A stretch of DNA of 64,000 nucleotides from CAVROP01 sp050008495 (GCA_050008495.1 JBEKMN010000005.1:19944-83943); one strand, 5' to 3'; numbered from the stretch's first letter, positions 24,933 to 34,804 are shown. The notes: a model not told the origin generated them from the letters alone. Program-made: numbers and translations.

Positions 24933-26531
24933 ATGAGAAACGGTCGCGACACAGCCGCTACACAGGCCTTATCGGAGGCGCCGAGCCCCCGCTCCGGCCA
25001 TTGGACAACAGCCGTCATATTCTCAATGTTGCTATGTTCGATGATACTATCTTCAGCTATAGCAGCCGATAAAAGTGTTGGAGACGCGGTCAAGAATCTG
25101 GACAGCGTAATTGCCAAAGGTCCCTTCAGCGCATCCTGGGATTCTCTGGAGAAATATCAAGTTCCAACATGGTATGAAGACGCGAAGTTCGGAATCTTCA
25201 TCCATTGGGGCGTTTATAGCGTGCCGGCCTTCGACAGCGAATGGTATCCCCGCAACATGTACCTGATCAAGGGTCCTGTCTTCGCGCATCATGTGGCGAC
25301 GTACGGCCCGCAGTCCCGGTTCGGCTACAAGGACTTCATCCCCATGTTCAAGGCCGAAAAGTTCAACGCCGACCAGTGGGCGGCACTGTTCAAGAGGTCC
25401 GGAGCGAAGTACGTCCTGCCGGTCGCGGAGCATCACGACGGCTTCCCCATGTACGCCTCCGATCTGACGGAATGGTGCGCCGCGAAAATGGGCCCGAAGC
25501 GCGACGTGGTCGGCGAACTCTCCATGGCGGTGCGCAAACAAGGATTGCATTTCGGAGCGTCCTCGCACCGCGCCGAGCACTGGTGGTTTTTCAACGGCGG
25601 CAGGACCTTCGACTCCGACGTCAACGATCCGCGCTATGCGGGTCTTTATGGTCCGGCACAGTCCGATAAGGATCAGCCCGACCAGGCCTACCTCGACAAT
25701 TGGCTGGCGCGCACCAGCGAGATTGTGGACAAATACCATCCGGAGATTCTCTGGTTCGACTGGTGGATCGAGCAGCCGGTGTTCCAGCCGTATCTCCAGA
25801 AATTTGGCGCCTTCTATTACAACCGCGCCGCGGAGTGGAAGAGTACGGTCGCCATCAACTACAAGAACAAGGCGTTTCCGGAAAGCGCCGCCGTGCTGGA
25901 CATTGAACGCGGGCAGCTCGATATGCTGCGCCCCATCTTCTGGCAAACGGACACTTCCGTGGGTGAGAAATCGTGGGGATACATCAAGGACGAGAAGTTT
26001 CGCACCCCGGAATCGCTGCTCGATGAACTGGTGGATATTGTGAGCAAGAACGGCTGCCTGTTGCTGAATATCGGACCGAAACCTGACGGCACTATTCCTG
26101 ACGAAGTCCAGAAGATCCTGCTGAACATGGGCAAGTGGCTTTCCGTCAACGGCGAGGCCATCTACGCGACGCGGCCTTGGAAAATCTACGGCGAGGGTCC
26201 GACTAAAGTGGTGGGCGGCTCTTTCAAAGACACGGCCACCAGCGGATATACAGCCGAGGATATCCGCTTTACCGCCAAGGGCGAGACCCTCTACGCAATT
26301 GCCCTGGCGTGGCCGCAAGACGGCAAATTGCGTATCAAATCGCTGGCCGAAGGGTCCGAGTTGACGAAGCGCGAAATCAGGATAGTCCAGATGCTGGGCT
26401 CGAAAGCGCAAGTGAAATGGACACGCACGGCCGAGGGTTTAGTCATCGAACTGCCTGGCGAGAACCCGAGTAGTTACCCGGTCGCCGTGAAGATTCTTCC
26501 GGTGGACCGCGCCTCAGGACAGGCGCCATAG
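24933..26531 (+). CDS. Secreted alpha-L-fucosidase, GH29
   Basis: A 532-residue glycoside hydrolase family 29 enzyme that releases alpha-linked L-fucose. GAGGAAGG stands before the ATG at 24933, so I prefer it to the ATG at 24891. An export signal with a long n-region ends near SSAIAADK. Family signatures are PTWYEDAKFGIFIHWGVYS, AEHHDGFPMY, and EILWFDWW, where Asp276 is the likely nucleophile. LLLNIGPKPDGTIPDEV closes the barrel and a C-terminal beta domain follows. It stands alone. Confidence 0.93.
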   Translation: MRNGRDTAATQALSEAPSPRSGHWTTAVIFSMLLCSMILSSAIAADKSVGDAVKNLDSVIAKGPFSASWDSLEKYQVPTWYEDAKFGIFIHWGVYSVPAFDSEWYPRNMYLIKGPVFAHHVATYGPQSRFGYKDFIPMFKAEKFNADQWAALFKRSGAKYVLPVAEHHDGFPMYASDLTEWCAAKMGPKRDVVGELSMAVRKQGLHFGASSHRAEHWWFFNGGRTFDSDVNDPRYAGLYGPAQSDKDQPDQAYLDNWLARTSEIVDKYHPEILWFDWWIEQPVFQPYLQKFGAFYYNRAAEWKSTVAINYKNKAFPESAAVLDIERGQLDMLRPIFWQTDTSVGEKSWGYIKDEKFRTPESLLDELVDIVSKNGCLLLNIGPKPDGTIPDEVQKILLNMGKWLSVNGEAIYATRPWKIYGEGPTKVVGGSFKDTATSGYTAEDIRFTAKGETLYAIALAWPQDGKLRIKSLAEGSELTKREIRIVQMLGSKAQVKWTRTAEGLVIELPGENPSSYPVAVKILPVDRASGQAP

Positions 26532-26658
26532 CGGCACCGGCGAATCACTCCAAAGGCGCGCAAGGAATGGCGGGTCAGACGACAAATGGTGATTCTCCGC
26601 TCAGTGAGACGCGAAGGAACGGCCGCAGACCTGTAAACCAGGTCTGATGCGCTAACCC

Positions 26659-27312
26659 TCATTCAAATTGTTTGCGGAAGTCGCCGAGTTGTTGCCTGAG
26701 ATCCGCGACTTCTTTCCGCAGGCTCTCAAGTTCAGTCTCCAGGCGCGTGATCCGCTGATCGTCTTGGAGGCCAGCCGCCGCAACCAGGGGGCTTTCTGCC
26801 GGCGCGTTCCACTCTTCCAGTTCGCCGGAGAGCAAGTGAGCATAGCGCGATTCCTTTGTACCTGGCTGGCGCGCCAGTTTCATCACCAAAGGAGGCTCTC
26901 GTTCCATCAGGCGATGGAGCGCGGACTCTACCCCGCTCAGGTCGTCGAACTTGTACATCCGTTCCGTACGCCCGCGCAGTTCGCCGGGAGTCTGCGGGCC
27001 GCGCAGCATCAGCACGCAGAGCACAGCCGATTCTCTTCGATCGAAGTTAAAGACTTCCTGCAAGTGATGGATAGACTTCGGAACTCGGCTGTCGGCGCTC
27101 GAGGCCTGGCCTGCAAGGTTCTTCTGGTTCAGGCTTTCCAGCGCTGACCTTACCGCGCTCTCGTCCAGCGCCATCACCGGATCGCGATTCGATTTCTGGT
27201 TGCAGGCATTCATGAGGGCGTTTAGCGAGAGGGGATAGTATTCGGGCGTAGTGATCTCCTTTTCGAGAAGCGCGCCGAGGACTCGTACTTCGACTTCGTC
27301 CAGCTTTGTCAT
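26659..27312 (-). CDS. YceH/DUF480 family protein
   Basis: A 217-residue protein of the DUF480 (YceH) family. It opens with VRVLGALLEKEITTPEYYPLSLNALMNACNQKSNRDPV, the family hallmark, and carries two winged-helix-like domains. GRTERMYKFDDL and a C-terminal coiled coil (ITRLETELESLRKEVADLRQQ) follow. The molecular role is not established. Its ATG overlaps the stop of the upstream membrane protein by 4 bp, so they are co-translated. Confidence 0.9.
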   Translation of the reverse strand: MTKLDEVEVRVLGALLEKEITTPEYYPLSLNALMNACNQKSNRDPVMALDESAVRSALESLNQKNLAGQASSADSRVPKSIHHLQEVFNFDRRESAVLCVLMLRGPQTPGELRGRTERMYKFDDLSGVESALHRLMEREPPLVMKLARQPGTKESRYAHLLSGELEEWNAPAESPLVAAAGLQDDQRITRLETELESLRKEVADLRQQLGDFRKQFE

Positions 27313-30300
27313 GGCTCGCTACGAACCTCACCTTCCCTGCCCCCAAGAAACATCCATGCCAAAACCAGAATCGCCAGCCCGGCCAGCAACAAGCCATTCC
27401 ATCGGTAGAAACTCACAGGTTGGGAAAACAACGAAATCAACGGCTGAGCTACTTGCAGGCAGAAGATTACGCCGAGATACGCCAGGATGTTATCTCGGAA
27501 GAACCAGAACACCAACGCCACCGCGACCACAAGAGGAATGAAGTTCATCACCCAGGAGACAAAGAACTCAGGAAACGAATGTGCATCGGCCGGTCCCAGT
27601 CTAACCAGCAGCAACGCTATTCCCGCCCACAGCCACCACTGCCGCCTTTTCCATCCCAGGCGAATGACGTAGAACACTATTCCCAACCCGCACAGATAGA
27701 AGACGCTCGATTCCAGCCCGCCGAGGAATGAGCTCAGTCCCGGGTACGAAGCGTTGAACACCTCAGGGAGAAGATCCGTGTCAACAGCGGCGAACGAGTG
27801 AAAGCGGCTGGCAAACACCGCCACCAACTTTGCGAGGCCCGCGCGTGCAGCCAGAGCCAGCACAATACATACTGCCGCATCTCTGCGCCAGAGCCGCCGG
27901 GTGTTCCCTTTGAAGAGTTGCCAGGCCTCCGGACAGAGGCTTGCCGCAAGTCCGACCAGCAACCAGCAGAGCAATCCCCCCAGCAGTGGCAGAACGATCA
28001 TGCTCACCACTTCAAACAGACGCCAAGCGGCGAGAGAGAGGGTCGTCCGATACTGTCGATCTAACTGCGACCATTCGGCAAGCTCGGAAACAGCCATCAA
28101 CACGAAGATTAACGCACCTATTTTGACTGCTGCACGCCAAGGTATGTTGCCCGACCTGATCCGAAGGACCAGCAGGACTACCCCCGCTCCTACCAAGCCC
28201 AAGCCCACCAGAATGCCCACCGTGGAGAGGAGGATATTGACCAGCTTCGTGGAACTCTGCTCCCGTTCCCATGCCTCCGGCAGTTTAAACAAGTGCGAAA
28301 GCCCCACCACCTCGTCCCCCGCAACGTCCACCGCGAGCCGATAGTATGCGCCGGCCACATTCCGCGGGTCGCCGGCTTTCGCCTGCCACACCAGCGTGTA
28401 ATCTTCCCGGGCCTTCCGCTTCACCGCCTCCGAACTCTGGAGATCGAAGTCCGAAAGATGGTAGCCTTGCTGCTCGACATACGCGGCCGCAAGGGCTTGC
28501 GCCCGCTCAGGAGACAGCGAAGCGCCGGGCGCATCGTCGTCCAACAACCTCCGATAGCCGAACACCTGGCCCGTTGTCGGGTCCAGGAAGACGTGGAACT
28601 CTTCCTTCTCCAGGTACCGGAAGTAACGCACCTCGTAGACCGCAAGGCGAGTCGCTTGCCGGTAAATCTGGTCAGACTCCTTGAGGGATTTATGCTCAAG
28701 CAAATAGCGGAGGGCCAACGGGTCTATGTTATCGTGAACCCACGCCGCATGGCGGTAACGCGAGGGGTCCAGATGCTGCTGGCGAAGGTAAGTATCAGCA
28801 GCGCTCGCAGCCTGGTTGCGGGTGATCCGCAACGAGAAGCCCTGGCCGAACCGATAAACAGGAATCAGCGCCAGCAAAACGCAGGCGAGGGTGAGCACGC
28901 CCGCCACAGTCAATCGAGTCGGCGACAGGGGATGATAAACGAGCGTGGCCTCGGTTCCCGCAACCTCTTCGCGCGCGGCCCTGCGGATGCCCTCGTGCGC
29001 GTTAGTCAGGACCTCACTGTCACTGAAAGCACCGGTCCGCCAATAGGCCAGCCCGGCCACCGCGAGCGGGATCAGCATGATGCCCGCGGCGGCCGCGCCC
29101 GAGATCGCCAGGTAGTGATTGGGAGAACGAATCAACAGGAAAGCGGTGTAAAGCGCATCCACGGAATAGTGCCAGATTAATGTGGCCATGATGCCATAGC
29201 GCAGCATGATCACGCCGATCACTACTCCGCCCATTCCGACTTCGAGCCCGCGAATGAAGAAGGGTTGGTTTGGGTATGCCGCGTGGAGAAATCCCCATAT
29301 AAAAGCCGAAAGCACGATCGCCAGCCAGGACACTGAGCGCAGCAGCTTCCCGGCCCCGGACAGCAACTTCGTCAGGAATGGGATTGAGAACGCCCGGAAC
29401 TGCAATTCTTCCGAGACGGCCGGAAAGAAGCCGATAAAGAGCACGGTAATCCAAGGAAACTTTGTATTCAGCAAGTCGGTGAACGGAAGGTCGGCGGGCG
29501 CCCAAGCCCCCATTTTATTGGCGGCAAGATAGAACACGGTCTGGTAAGCAAAGAAGAAGAACGTGAGGGTGATCCCAACCACGTTGGCAATAAAAAACGA
29601 GTGGCTGCGCAGACCCTGCCAGGTGAAGTATCTTCGCAGGGAGATTTGATTTGGATAACTCTCACGGTACATGGGCTCGGAAGCGGCGACGAGCAGGAAT
29701 ATCGCTGCGCCGGTGCCCACGGCCTCAAGCAGGGCGCCCCCCAGGGACTTGGCGATGAAGCTCGTATACGAATCCGTGGTCAGGTATCCGAATTGAGCCA
29801 GTGAGAAGCTGTTGAGCTCGCCAAGGAAGTAGAGGGCCGCAGCGACCCCGCCGAACGCCAGCGCCATCCAAACCGGCACATCGCGATCGCGCAGGCGGCG
29901 AATCAAGATCACCAGCATGGCCACGCTCAACAAAATCCAGAAAACCTCGTCCACAACTTGCGCGGCATCGTTCCGCGAGCGCAACTTCTCGTAGTCGCGT
30001 GTCCACTGCTCCGGAACCTTGACGAACTCCCGGTACCCCGCCACCTGGTCGCCATCCACCAGCACTTCCACGCGCAGGCTCCCATCGCCCAGTTCCACGC
30101 TCTTCTGCTTCCAGGTAAAATCGTGGTCGATGCGCGCCGGACGCTTTTCCGTCTCGGTTTCAACGAACTCGAGGTCGGCAAGATTCCGCTGCATCACCTG
30201 GGTGAGGAACGTCTCCGCGATGGTGCGGGCAGCAGCCTGATCGAGTGAGGAGCCGGCCGCGGCTTCGGCGATTTCGTGATTAAACCCGACCACCTCGCCG

Positions 30301-30674
30301 GCGGGGGTGACGTCCGCGCGGAATTCTTCCTGCTGTTGCGGTTTGAACCAGCGGTGCGACCAACGCCAGAGATGAATCGGCCCGCGGGTCAGGCCATTCA
30401 TCCGTTCCAGTCCTTGCGTGCGCTCCAGGTAGACCTTTTCTCCGTCGTTGTAATCGAACTTCGCGGCATGTCGATAGCCGTCCAGGTTGAAGCCGCGGCC
30501 GGCTAGAAACTTCTGCGCTACGGGAGCTGAGTCGTCGCGGTTAACGCGAAATTCAATCGCCGCTTCGGGAAAGGCACGCGAGAAGTATTTGATGGCAAGG
30601 GTCAGCGAAGCAGCCGCGACAAGGATTGCAATGACGATGGTCTTGTTGTCGGAGGATTGCAGTTTGGTGGGCAT
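27309..30674 (-). CDS. Large CPBP-family intramembrane protease-like protein with duplicated halves
   Basis: A 1121-residue polytopic membrane protein. It starts at 30674, where AGAGGAG precedes the ATG. The CPBP/Abi motifs are EELQFR at about 422-427 and FIWGFLH near 458-464, both needed for glutamate-type intramembrane proteases. An exported soluble segment after the first helix (about 50-230) recurs in the second half: LDGYRHAAKFDYN at about 65 and SRYRHAAWVHDN at about 630 show an internal duplication. CPBP motifs are seen only once. Substrate and role are unknown. It lies between rimI-like and yceH genes in one operon. Confidence 0.8.
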   Translation of the reverse strand: MPTKLQSSDNKTIVIAILVAAASLTLAIKYFSRAFPEAAIEFRVNRDDSAPVAQKFLAGRGFNLDGYRHAAKFDYNDGEKVYLERTQGLERMNGLTRGPIHLWRWSHRWFKPQQQEEFRADVTPAGEVVGFNHEIAEAAAGSSLDQAAARTIAETFLTQVMQRNLADLEFVETETEKRPARIDHDFTWKQKSVELGDGSLRVEVLVDGDQVAGYREFVKVPEQWTRDYEKLRSRNDAAQVVDEVFWILLSVAMLVILIRRLRDRDVPVWMALAFGGVAAALYFLGELNSFSLAQFGYLTTDSYTSFIAKSLGGALLEAVGTGAAIFLLVAASEPMYRESYPNQISLRRYFTWQGLRSHSFFIANVVGITLTFFFFAYQTVFYLAANKMGAWAPADLPFTDLLNTKFPWITVLFIGFFPAVSEELQFRAFSIPFLTKLLSGAGKLLRSVSWLAIVLSAFIWGFLHAAYPNQPFFIRGLEVGMGGVVIGVIMLRYGIMATLIWHYSVDALYTAFLLIRSPNHYLAISGAAAAGIMLIPLAVAGLAYWRTGAFSDSEVLTNAHEGIRRAAREEVAGTEATLVYHPLSPTRLTVAGVLTLACVLLALIPVYRFGQGFSLRITRNQAASAADTYLRQQHLDPSRYRHAAWVHDNIDPLALRYLLEHKSLKESDQIYRQATRLAVYEVRYFRYLEKEEFHVFLDPTTGQVFGYRRLLDDDAPGASLSPERAQALAAAYVEQQGYHLSDFDLQSSEAVKRKAREDYTLVWQAKAGDPRNVAGAYYRLAVDVAGDEVVGLSHLFKLPEAWEREQSSTKLVNILLSTVGILVGLGLVGAGVVLLVLRIRSGNIPWRAAVKIGALIFVLMAVSELAEWSQLDRQYRTTLSLAAWRLFEVVSMIVLPLLGGLLCWLLVGLAASLCPEAWQLFKGNTRRLWRRDAAVCIVLALAARAGLAKLVAVFASRFHSFAAVDTDLLPEVFNASYPGLSSFLGGLESSVFYLCGLGIVFYVIRLGWKRRQWWLWAGIALLLVRLGPADAHSFPEFFVSWVMNFIPLVVAVALVFWFFRDNILAYLGVIFCLQVAQPLISLFSQPVSFYRWNGLLLAGLAILVLAWMFLGGREGEVRSEP

Positions 30675-30720
30675 GGGCTCCTCTGATCCGTGTGGCGCGG
30701 GTGATGAATGCTCTCCGTAC

Positions 30721-30740
30721 GGGCACGCCATGGCGTGCCC
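30721..30740. repeat. Perfect 20-bp palindrome against the rimI stop
   Basis: GGGCACGCCATGGCGTGCCC is fully self-complementary and ends at the base before the rimI-like stop codon (30741-30743). Read on the minus strand it begins TAGGGGCACG, so the repeat seems to supply the TAG. Confidence 0.8.
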
Positions 30741-31199
30741 CTACCCATGTTCTCTCGCTTTCAACGACTTCAACATAATCAACGCCGAAGCGCCATCGGA
30801 ATAATAGTTCGGGACTTGATCCACTTTCCTGTAGCCTCGAGCCTCATAGAAGCCTCTTGCCGGGACGTTGTTCTCTGCAGCTTCGAGGTAGACCAACACC
30901 AGTTTCTGCTCCCTCGCCCAATTCTCGGCGGCGTCCATCAGCAAGCTCCCCACGCTTCGCCGGCGCCAACTTTCCACGACGTCGATCGTCACGATGTGTG
31001 CAGCCTTGTTCGCCTGGCGTTCGGCGATCAGGAAACCGACGACTTCTCCCTTCTCTTCCGCCACCCAAGTCCTGCTTCGCCGATTGCCGATGAACTCACC
31101 GAGCGCCTCCCGAGAATAAGAAATCCCTGGCGCAAAACAAGCTTGATCGATTCCGTAAAGTGTCTCGAGATCCTCGGAACGGACATCGCGTAGGTGCAT
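30741..31199 (-). CDS. rimI: RimI-like N-acetyltransferase (GNAT)
   Basis: A 152-residue GNAT protein. It opens MHLRDVRSEDLETLYGID and has the acetyl-CoA motif HIVTIDVVESWRRRSVGSLLM with the Q/R-x-x-x-G-x pattern, then VYLEAAENNVPARGFYEARGYRKV, typical of RimI ribosomal-protein-alanine acetyltransferases. RimI is the best guess, but other protein or small-molecule acetyltransferases share these motifs. It heads the operon with the CPBP and YceH genes. Confidence 0.78.
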   Translation of the reverse strand: MHLRDVRSEDLETLYGIDQACFAPGISYSREALGEFIGNRRSRTWVAEEKGEVVGFLIAERQANKAAHIVTIDVVESWRRRSVGSLLMDAAENWAREQKLVLVYLEAAENNVPARGFYEARGYRKVDQVPNYYSDGASALIMLKSLKAREHG

Positions 31200-31352
31200 A
31201 AGAGCAGGAGTCAGGATTCAGGAGTCAGGATCCAGCACCGCAGTAATCCCGCTTGCGAATCTGGTGGTAGGAATTGGCGATGGCGCCGATGCCTAGCCCC
31301 TTACCCCGTTGCTCCACTGGCAACCCGAGTTACTTAGCCCTGAATCCTGGTC

Positions 31353-31862
31353 TTACTTCAATCCCGCTTCGTTAATGCTTTCGCCCAAGTGCGCAGCTAT
31401 CGTTTGCGCGGTATCGGTCACGGCCTGGGCGAGGGAGGGCGGGTTGTAAGGCCGCAAGACAATGTCTTGCCAGATTGATCCGCCTCCCCGATCTGTGATC
31501 GACACTTCAGTGTGCAATCGTTTCAGCCGGCGCGATTCCAGACACGAGCCCCTCACGATGGCGTCGGCTTCCTTCGCGTTGGAAGCCATTTTGAAGCGGC
31601 CTAGTTTGCCAAGGCTCGCCACCAGGCTTGCATTCAGATCATTGTCCATTCTCTCGACGTAAAGGGTGCGGATTCGCACCAGCTTCCTGGCGTCATTGAC
31701 AGTGGCTGTCCGGGGACCAGACTCACCCGGTCCAGGCTTTGGACCGAGCGTGGGTTTTTGTTCTTGATCTCCCCCCTGCGGTTGCGCTTCCTGTGCATCC
31801 TGCGCTTTCAACAGCGGCGCCAACAACAATGCTAGAGCCAATAGCACCACGATTCGTCTCAT
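31353..31862 (-). CDS. Exported protein of unknown function
   Basis: A 169-residue protein with a clear signal peptide (MRRIVVLLALALLLAPLLKAQ). A Gln/Pro/Gly-rich stretch follows to about residue 50, then a domain with DLNASLVASLGKLGRFKMASNAKEADAIVRGSC. This resembles the acidobacterial exported proteins that handle 'shared metabolite' type sequences, but I do not recognise a family. Repeated GTCAGGATTCAGG words lie before and after position 31210. Confidence 0.6.
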   Translation of the reverse strand: MRRIVVLLALALLLAPLLKAQDAQEAQPQGGDQEQKPTLGPKPGPGESGPRTATVNDARKLVRIRTLYVERMDNDLNASLVASLGKLGRFKMASNAKEADAIVRGSCLESRRLKRLHTEVSITDRGGGSIWQDIVLRPYNPPSLAQAVTDTAQTIAAHLGESINEAGLK

Positions 31863-31883
31863 GGCAACCTCCCATGACCAACG

Positions 31884-32213
31884 CTAACGAACCTGCCTCG
31901 ACCGTTCCTTGGACAATCGCTGACTGTCTTTTAGATCCTGGCGTTCGTTCTTTTGTTGCTGGTGAAGATTCTGCTTGTCACGCTTCATCTGGTGCTTGGC
32001 TTGCACTCGGTTCGCCTTCGACATATGAGCGCTGTTCCAGGACCGTCTTTGGATCTTCTGCTGTGCCTTCATCGTCTTCCAGTCCCGCTTCTGGCGGGCC
32101 TTGAGCGTTTTACTTTCCGTCCTGAATTGGTCTCGGTTCTGCCCCGCCGCCCATCGGGCCGCTGGAAAGCCCAGAAGAAATGTAATCATCATGCCTGCAA
32201 ACAGTTTACGCAT
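31884..32213 (-). CDS. Small exported, highly basic helical protein
   Basis: A 109-residue protein with a signal peptide ending near RWAAGQN. The mature part is rich in Lys, Arg and Gln in helix-forming order (KTLKARQKRDWKTMKAQQK), and looks like a long charged helix. No family is recognised. It lies 21 bp after the end of the neighbouring exported gene on the same strand, so the two may be co-transcribed. Confidence 0.55.
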   Translation of the reverse strand: MRKLFAGMMITFLLGFPAARWAAGQNRDQFRTESKTLKARQKRDWKTMKAQQKIQRRSWNSAHMSKANRVQAKHQMKRDKQNLHQQQKNERQDLKDSQRLSKERSRQVR

Positions 32214-32357
32214 TCTGCCTCCGCTTCCGGCTCGGTACCCTACAACGCCGATTTGCTACCCAGTCGCATCTTACCGGGAAAGTGCCGGAAGGACAACTAT
32301 CCTTCGGTACTACGAAACCTTATCGTTTTCGCCTTCTGCCGGCGTCACTGCCTTACG

Positions 32358-33443
32358 TTAGACGGCTGCGCGGCGGCTATGGGCAGCGGGCCGATAAAAA
32401 ACGTAGAGCATCCAACCCACCGTAGCCAGCCCCGTCAGCAGCAGGACCACGAATATTGAAAAAACCACCCACTGACCCTGGACCGGCAGCGAGCGCGGAT
32501 CAAAGTAAGGGCGTAGATAAGCCAGGCGCACGAGGTGTCGAAGCGCTGCCATCGCACAGACCGTGCCCAGGATGGCAACGCTCGCCACTCCCAAACTCGC
32601 AGGGGCCATCAGAAGCGCAAGCAAAGCCAGCAAAATGCCTACGACGAGCAGACCCACAGCTAGCTTATCGCCCACCAGCGCCTGGCGGATTTCCGCAGGA
32701 AGGCTGAACAAAAACCACAGCCCGACCAGAAATTGCACCAATGTTCCACCCATGAACCAAGTCACGCCGTAGCGTCTCGCCCAATCCGCAAACTCCCGCG
32801 AATCGGTTCGCCACCGGCTGGAAAGCAGCGCTATCCCCAAGCCGCCTAAGGCCACCGCGGCCACTACGAAGTGAGCCAGCCGCGCCAGGTTCAGAAGAGG
32901 CACTGGGCCGAAGATCTTACCTACCTTCCCGATCATGAAGCGGGCATAGAAATCCTGAGGATGCAGCATGGCCGTGGTATTTTGCGTAAAAATGAAGGCC
33001 ACAATTAGAAAGAGCACGGCAGTCACCAGAATCACCCAGGCGCCCTTTGGCCCCAGTACGTCGTGCTGCAAGTGATACCCATAAACTCCATAATACCCAA
33101 GCAGAACCAAGAACACGACGGCAAGCCAGTACCATGCCATGAGAACGGAAGACGTGTAAAAGAGCTGGCCGTAAACAAGTTGCAAGAACAGGAGCGGCGC
33201 CACCCCCAGCGTGATCGTGAAAGCCGTCACAGGAGGCAAGGCGCGGGAAACCCGCCGCGTCAGTTCGTGATGCCGGGAATCGCGCCTGCCAAGGAAACCC
33301 GAAATGGCGAGCATTATGACTCCACCCAGCAGGAAGTCCATTGCCAGCAGGTGCAGGATGAATGTGAACACCAGGAGAAACTCCAGCAGCCCCGGCGGCG
33401 CCGGCAGCGGTACTGGCACTGGTCCCGGGATAATGGGATTCAT
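32358..33443 (-). CDS. Second membrane subunit of a cytochrome bd-like oxidase
   Basis: A 361-residue polytopic protein with about nine hydrophobic helices. The N-terminal FTFILHLLAMDFLLGG and HFVVAAVALGG helices carry histidines in membrane-embedded positions. Its ATG overlaps the stop of the cytochrome c-fused subunit upstream by 4 bp, so the two form one complex in all likelihood. It resembles shortened CydA-like proteins of the wider bd superfamily more than classical CydB, a judgement from topology only. No cydX or cydDC gene is near. Confidence 0.6.
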   Translation of the reverse strand: MNPIIPGPVPVPLPAPPGLLEFLLVFTFILHLLAMDFLLGGVIMLAISGFLGRRDSRHHELTRRVSRALPPVTAFTITLGVAPLLFLQLVYGQLFYTSSVLMAWYWLAVVFLVLLGYYGVYGYHLQHDVLGPKGAWVILVTAVLFLIVAFIFTQNTTAMLHPQDFYARFMIGKVGKIFGPVPLLNLARLAHFVVAAVALGGLGIALLSSRWRTDSREFADWARRYGVTWFMGGTLVQFLVGLWFLFSLPAEIRQALVGDKLAVGLLVVGILLALLALLMAPASLGVASVAILGTVCAMAALRHLVRLAYLRPYFDPRSLPVQGQWVVFSIFVVLLLTGLATVGWMLYVFYRPAAHSRRAAV

Positions 33444-34804
33444 GGCTGCGGCGCTCCTTCAGCAATCGCGTCCTGGGCCTGGATTTCTACCGCCGCAGCT
33501 TCCGGCTCAATGGAAACGCTGCCGGGCGGGGGATTCAAAGTCGCCAGCCAGGCGCCCAACGCCTGACGCTCCGCTTCGGTCCCCGCAAAGGCTGGCATGA
33601 AGCCTTTCAAGGAGCTGAGATGGTCCAACTGGTAGTCAATCATCGCCCAGCTCCAACCTCTGACGGCGAGGCGGATGCTGTTGTATCCGTCTACGGTGTG
33701 GCAACTCGCACACTCTACGCGGTAAATCTCCTCGCCGGCGGGCGCCAGGTTCCGGAGATCTAGGTCGCGACGGCGAACCCAGCGCGCTGACTTGAGCACA
33801 CCTTGCGCCCGAACGCGCTGCACGTCTTCCAAGCGCAACCCGTTCGAGTACATGTAGCCGTAAATGATGTACGGTTTGCGTACCGCTTCGCGGACCCATT
33901 CGGTAACAGCAGTGGTGGAGAGGGCGAGGACAGCAATCAGGACAGCAAATACCAGGTTGAAAGGGCGTGGGCGCCGGAGGGGGCCAAAGTAGGTGAAAGC
34001 CATGACCAAGGCTGAAAAGAAGATCGAGAGACCGGCAAAGATGCTGACCGCCGGGGCTCCTCCCATCGAAATCTCGCGCGCCATGGCGGGGAGCGCGGAG
34101 ATGTACCAGATTCCCGCAAAAGGAATTATCAGAGCGCCCAGCAGCAGCCATTTGGCGGCGTAGGGGATAAGCTGACTTCGCAAGGCCATGTCGCGAACCG
34201 TCGAGGAGGTAATCAAAGCATAAACACCGGCCAGTGCGATGCACACAGAAGTTCGAACTACTAAGGACGGCAACATGCCGGGATTGAAATACGCGGAGGA
34301 GAAAGTCTGCGCCTGGAGCCATCTCCCCGGCGTCAGCATGAACGTCAGAATGCCGTTGATCACCAGCAGGCTGGCCCAGGCTGCCACGAAATAAATCCAT
34401 CCCACCCGCAGGTGAGTCTGAGCGTCAAGCCGGTCCCAGCCGTAGTAATAGATAAAGGCCGCGGCAATCTCGACAATGAAGAAGACCCATTCGATGGCCC
34501 ATCCCCACACAAAAACGTGAATGAGCGTCGCTGTGGCCTCAGGATTCACAAGGCTGATGCTCCACCAGACGCCGACGCCGCTCACAGCTCCAAAGACCAG
34601 CGCCACAAGCACGAAGAACTTCGAATGGGATTTGACGTATTCCAGCAGGGCGGGATTGTTGTCGCGATAAGCCTTGCGTTCGGTGAGTACCAGAAACAGA
34701 CCGCCGCCCACGGCGAAGTGCGAGACGAAAACGTGGAAGATGGCGAGGATCCCAATCACCAATCCCCCACCTAACATGAAGGGTTCCCAGACGGGATAAT
34801 TCAT
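33440..34804 (-). CDS. Cytochrome bd-like oxidase subunit I with fused cytochrome c domain
   Basis: A 454-residue membrane protein. The first part is a CydA-like quinol/oxygen reductase core with about eight helices; MLGGGLVIGILAIFHVFVSHFAVGGG contains His24 and His30-type haem ligands. After the last helix, residues 350-454 form a small cytochrome c domain with CASCH at 365-369 and a later methionine in LKGFMPAF as probable axial ligand. The fusion suggests electrons enter from, or leave to, a c-type carrier in the periplasm. GAGG precedes the ATG at 34804; an upstream in-frame GTG-type extension is less likely. Confidence 0.72.
   Translation of the reverse strand: MNYPVWEPFMLGGGLVIGILAIFHVFVSHFAVGGGLFLVLTERKAYRDNNPALLEYVKSHSKFFVLVALVFGAVSGVGVWWSISLVNPEATATLIHVFVWGWAIEWVFFIVEIAAAFIYYYGWDRLDAQTHLRVGWIYFVAAWASLLVINGILTFMLTPGRWLQAQTFSSAYFNPGMLPSLVVRTSVCIALAGVYALITSSTVRDMALRSQLIPYAAKWLLLGALIIPFAGIWYISALPAMAREISMGGAPAVSIFAGLSIFFSALVMAFTYFGPLRRPRPFNLVFAVLIAVLALSTTAVTEWVREAVRKPYIIYGYMYSNGLRLEDVQRVRAQGVLKSARWVRRRDLDLRNLAPAGEEIYRVECASCHTVDGYNSIRLAVRGWSWAMIDYQLDHLSSLKGFMPAFAGTEAERQALGAWLATLNPPPGSVSIEPEAAAVEIQAQDAIAEGAPQP

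Noticed and set aside
25053..26411. 452-residue open frame opposite the fucosidase
   Set aside because: It is antisense to a clear GH29 gene, has low-complexity composition and no ribosome site.
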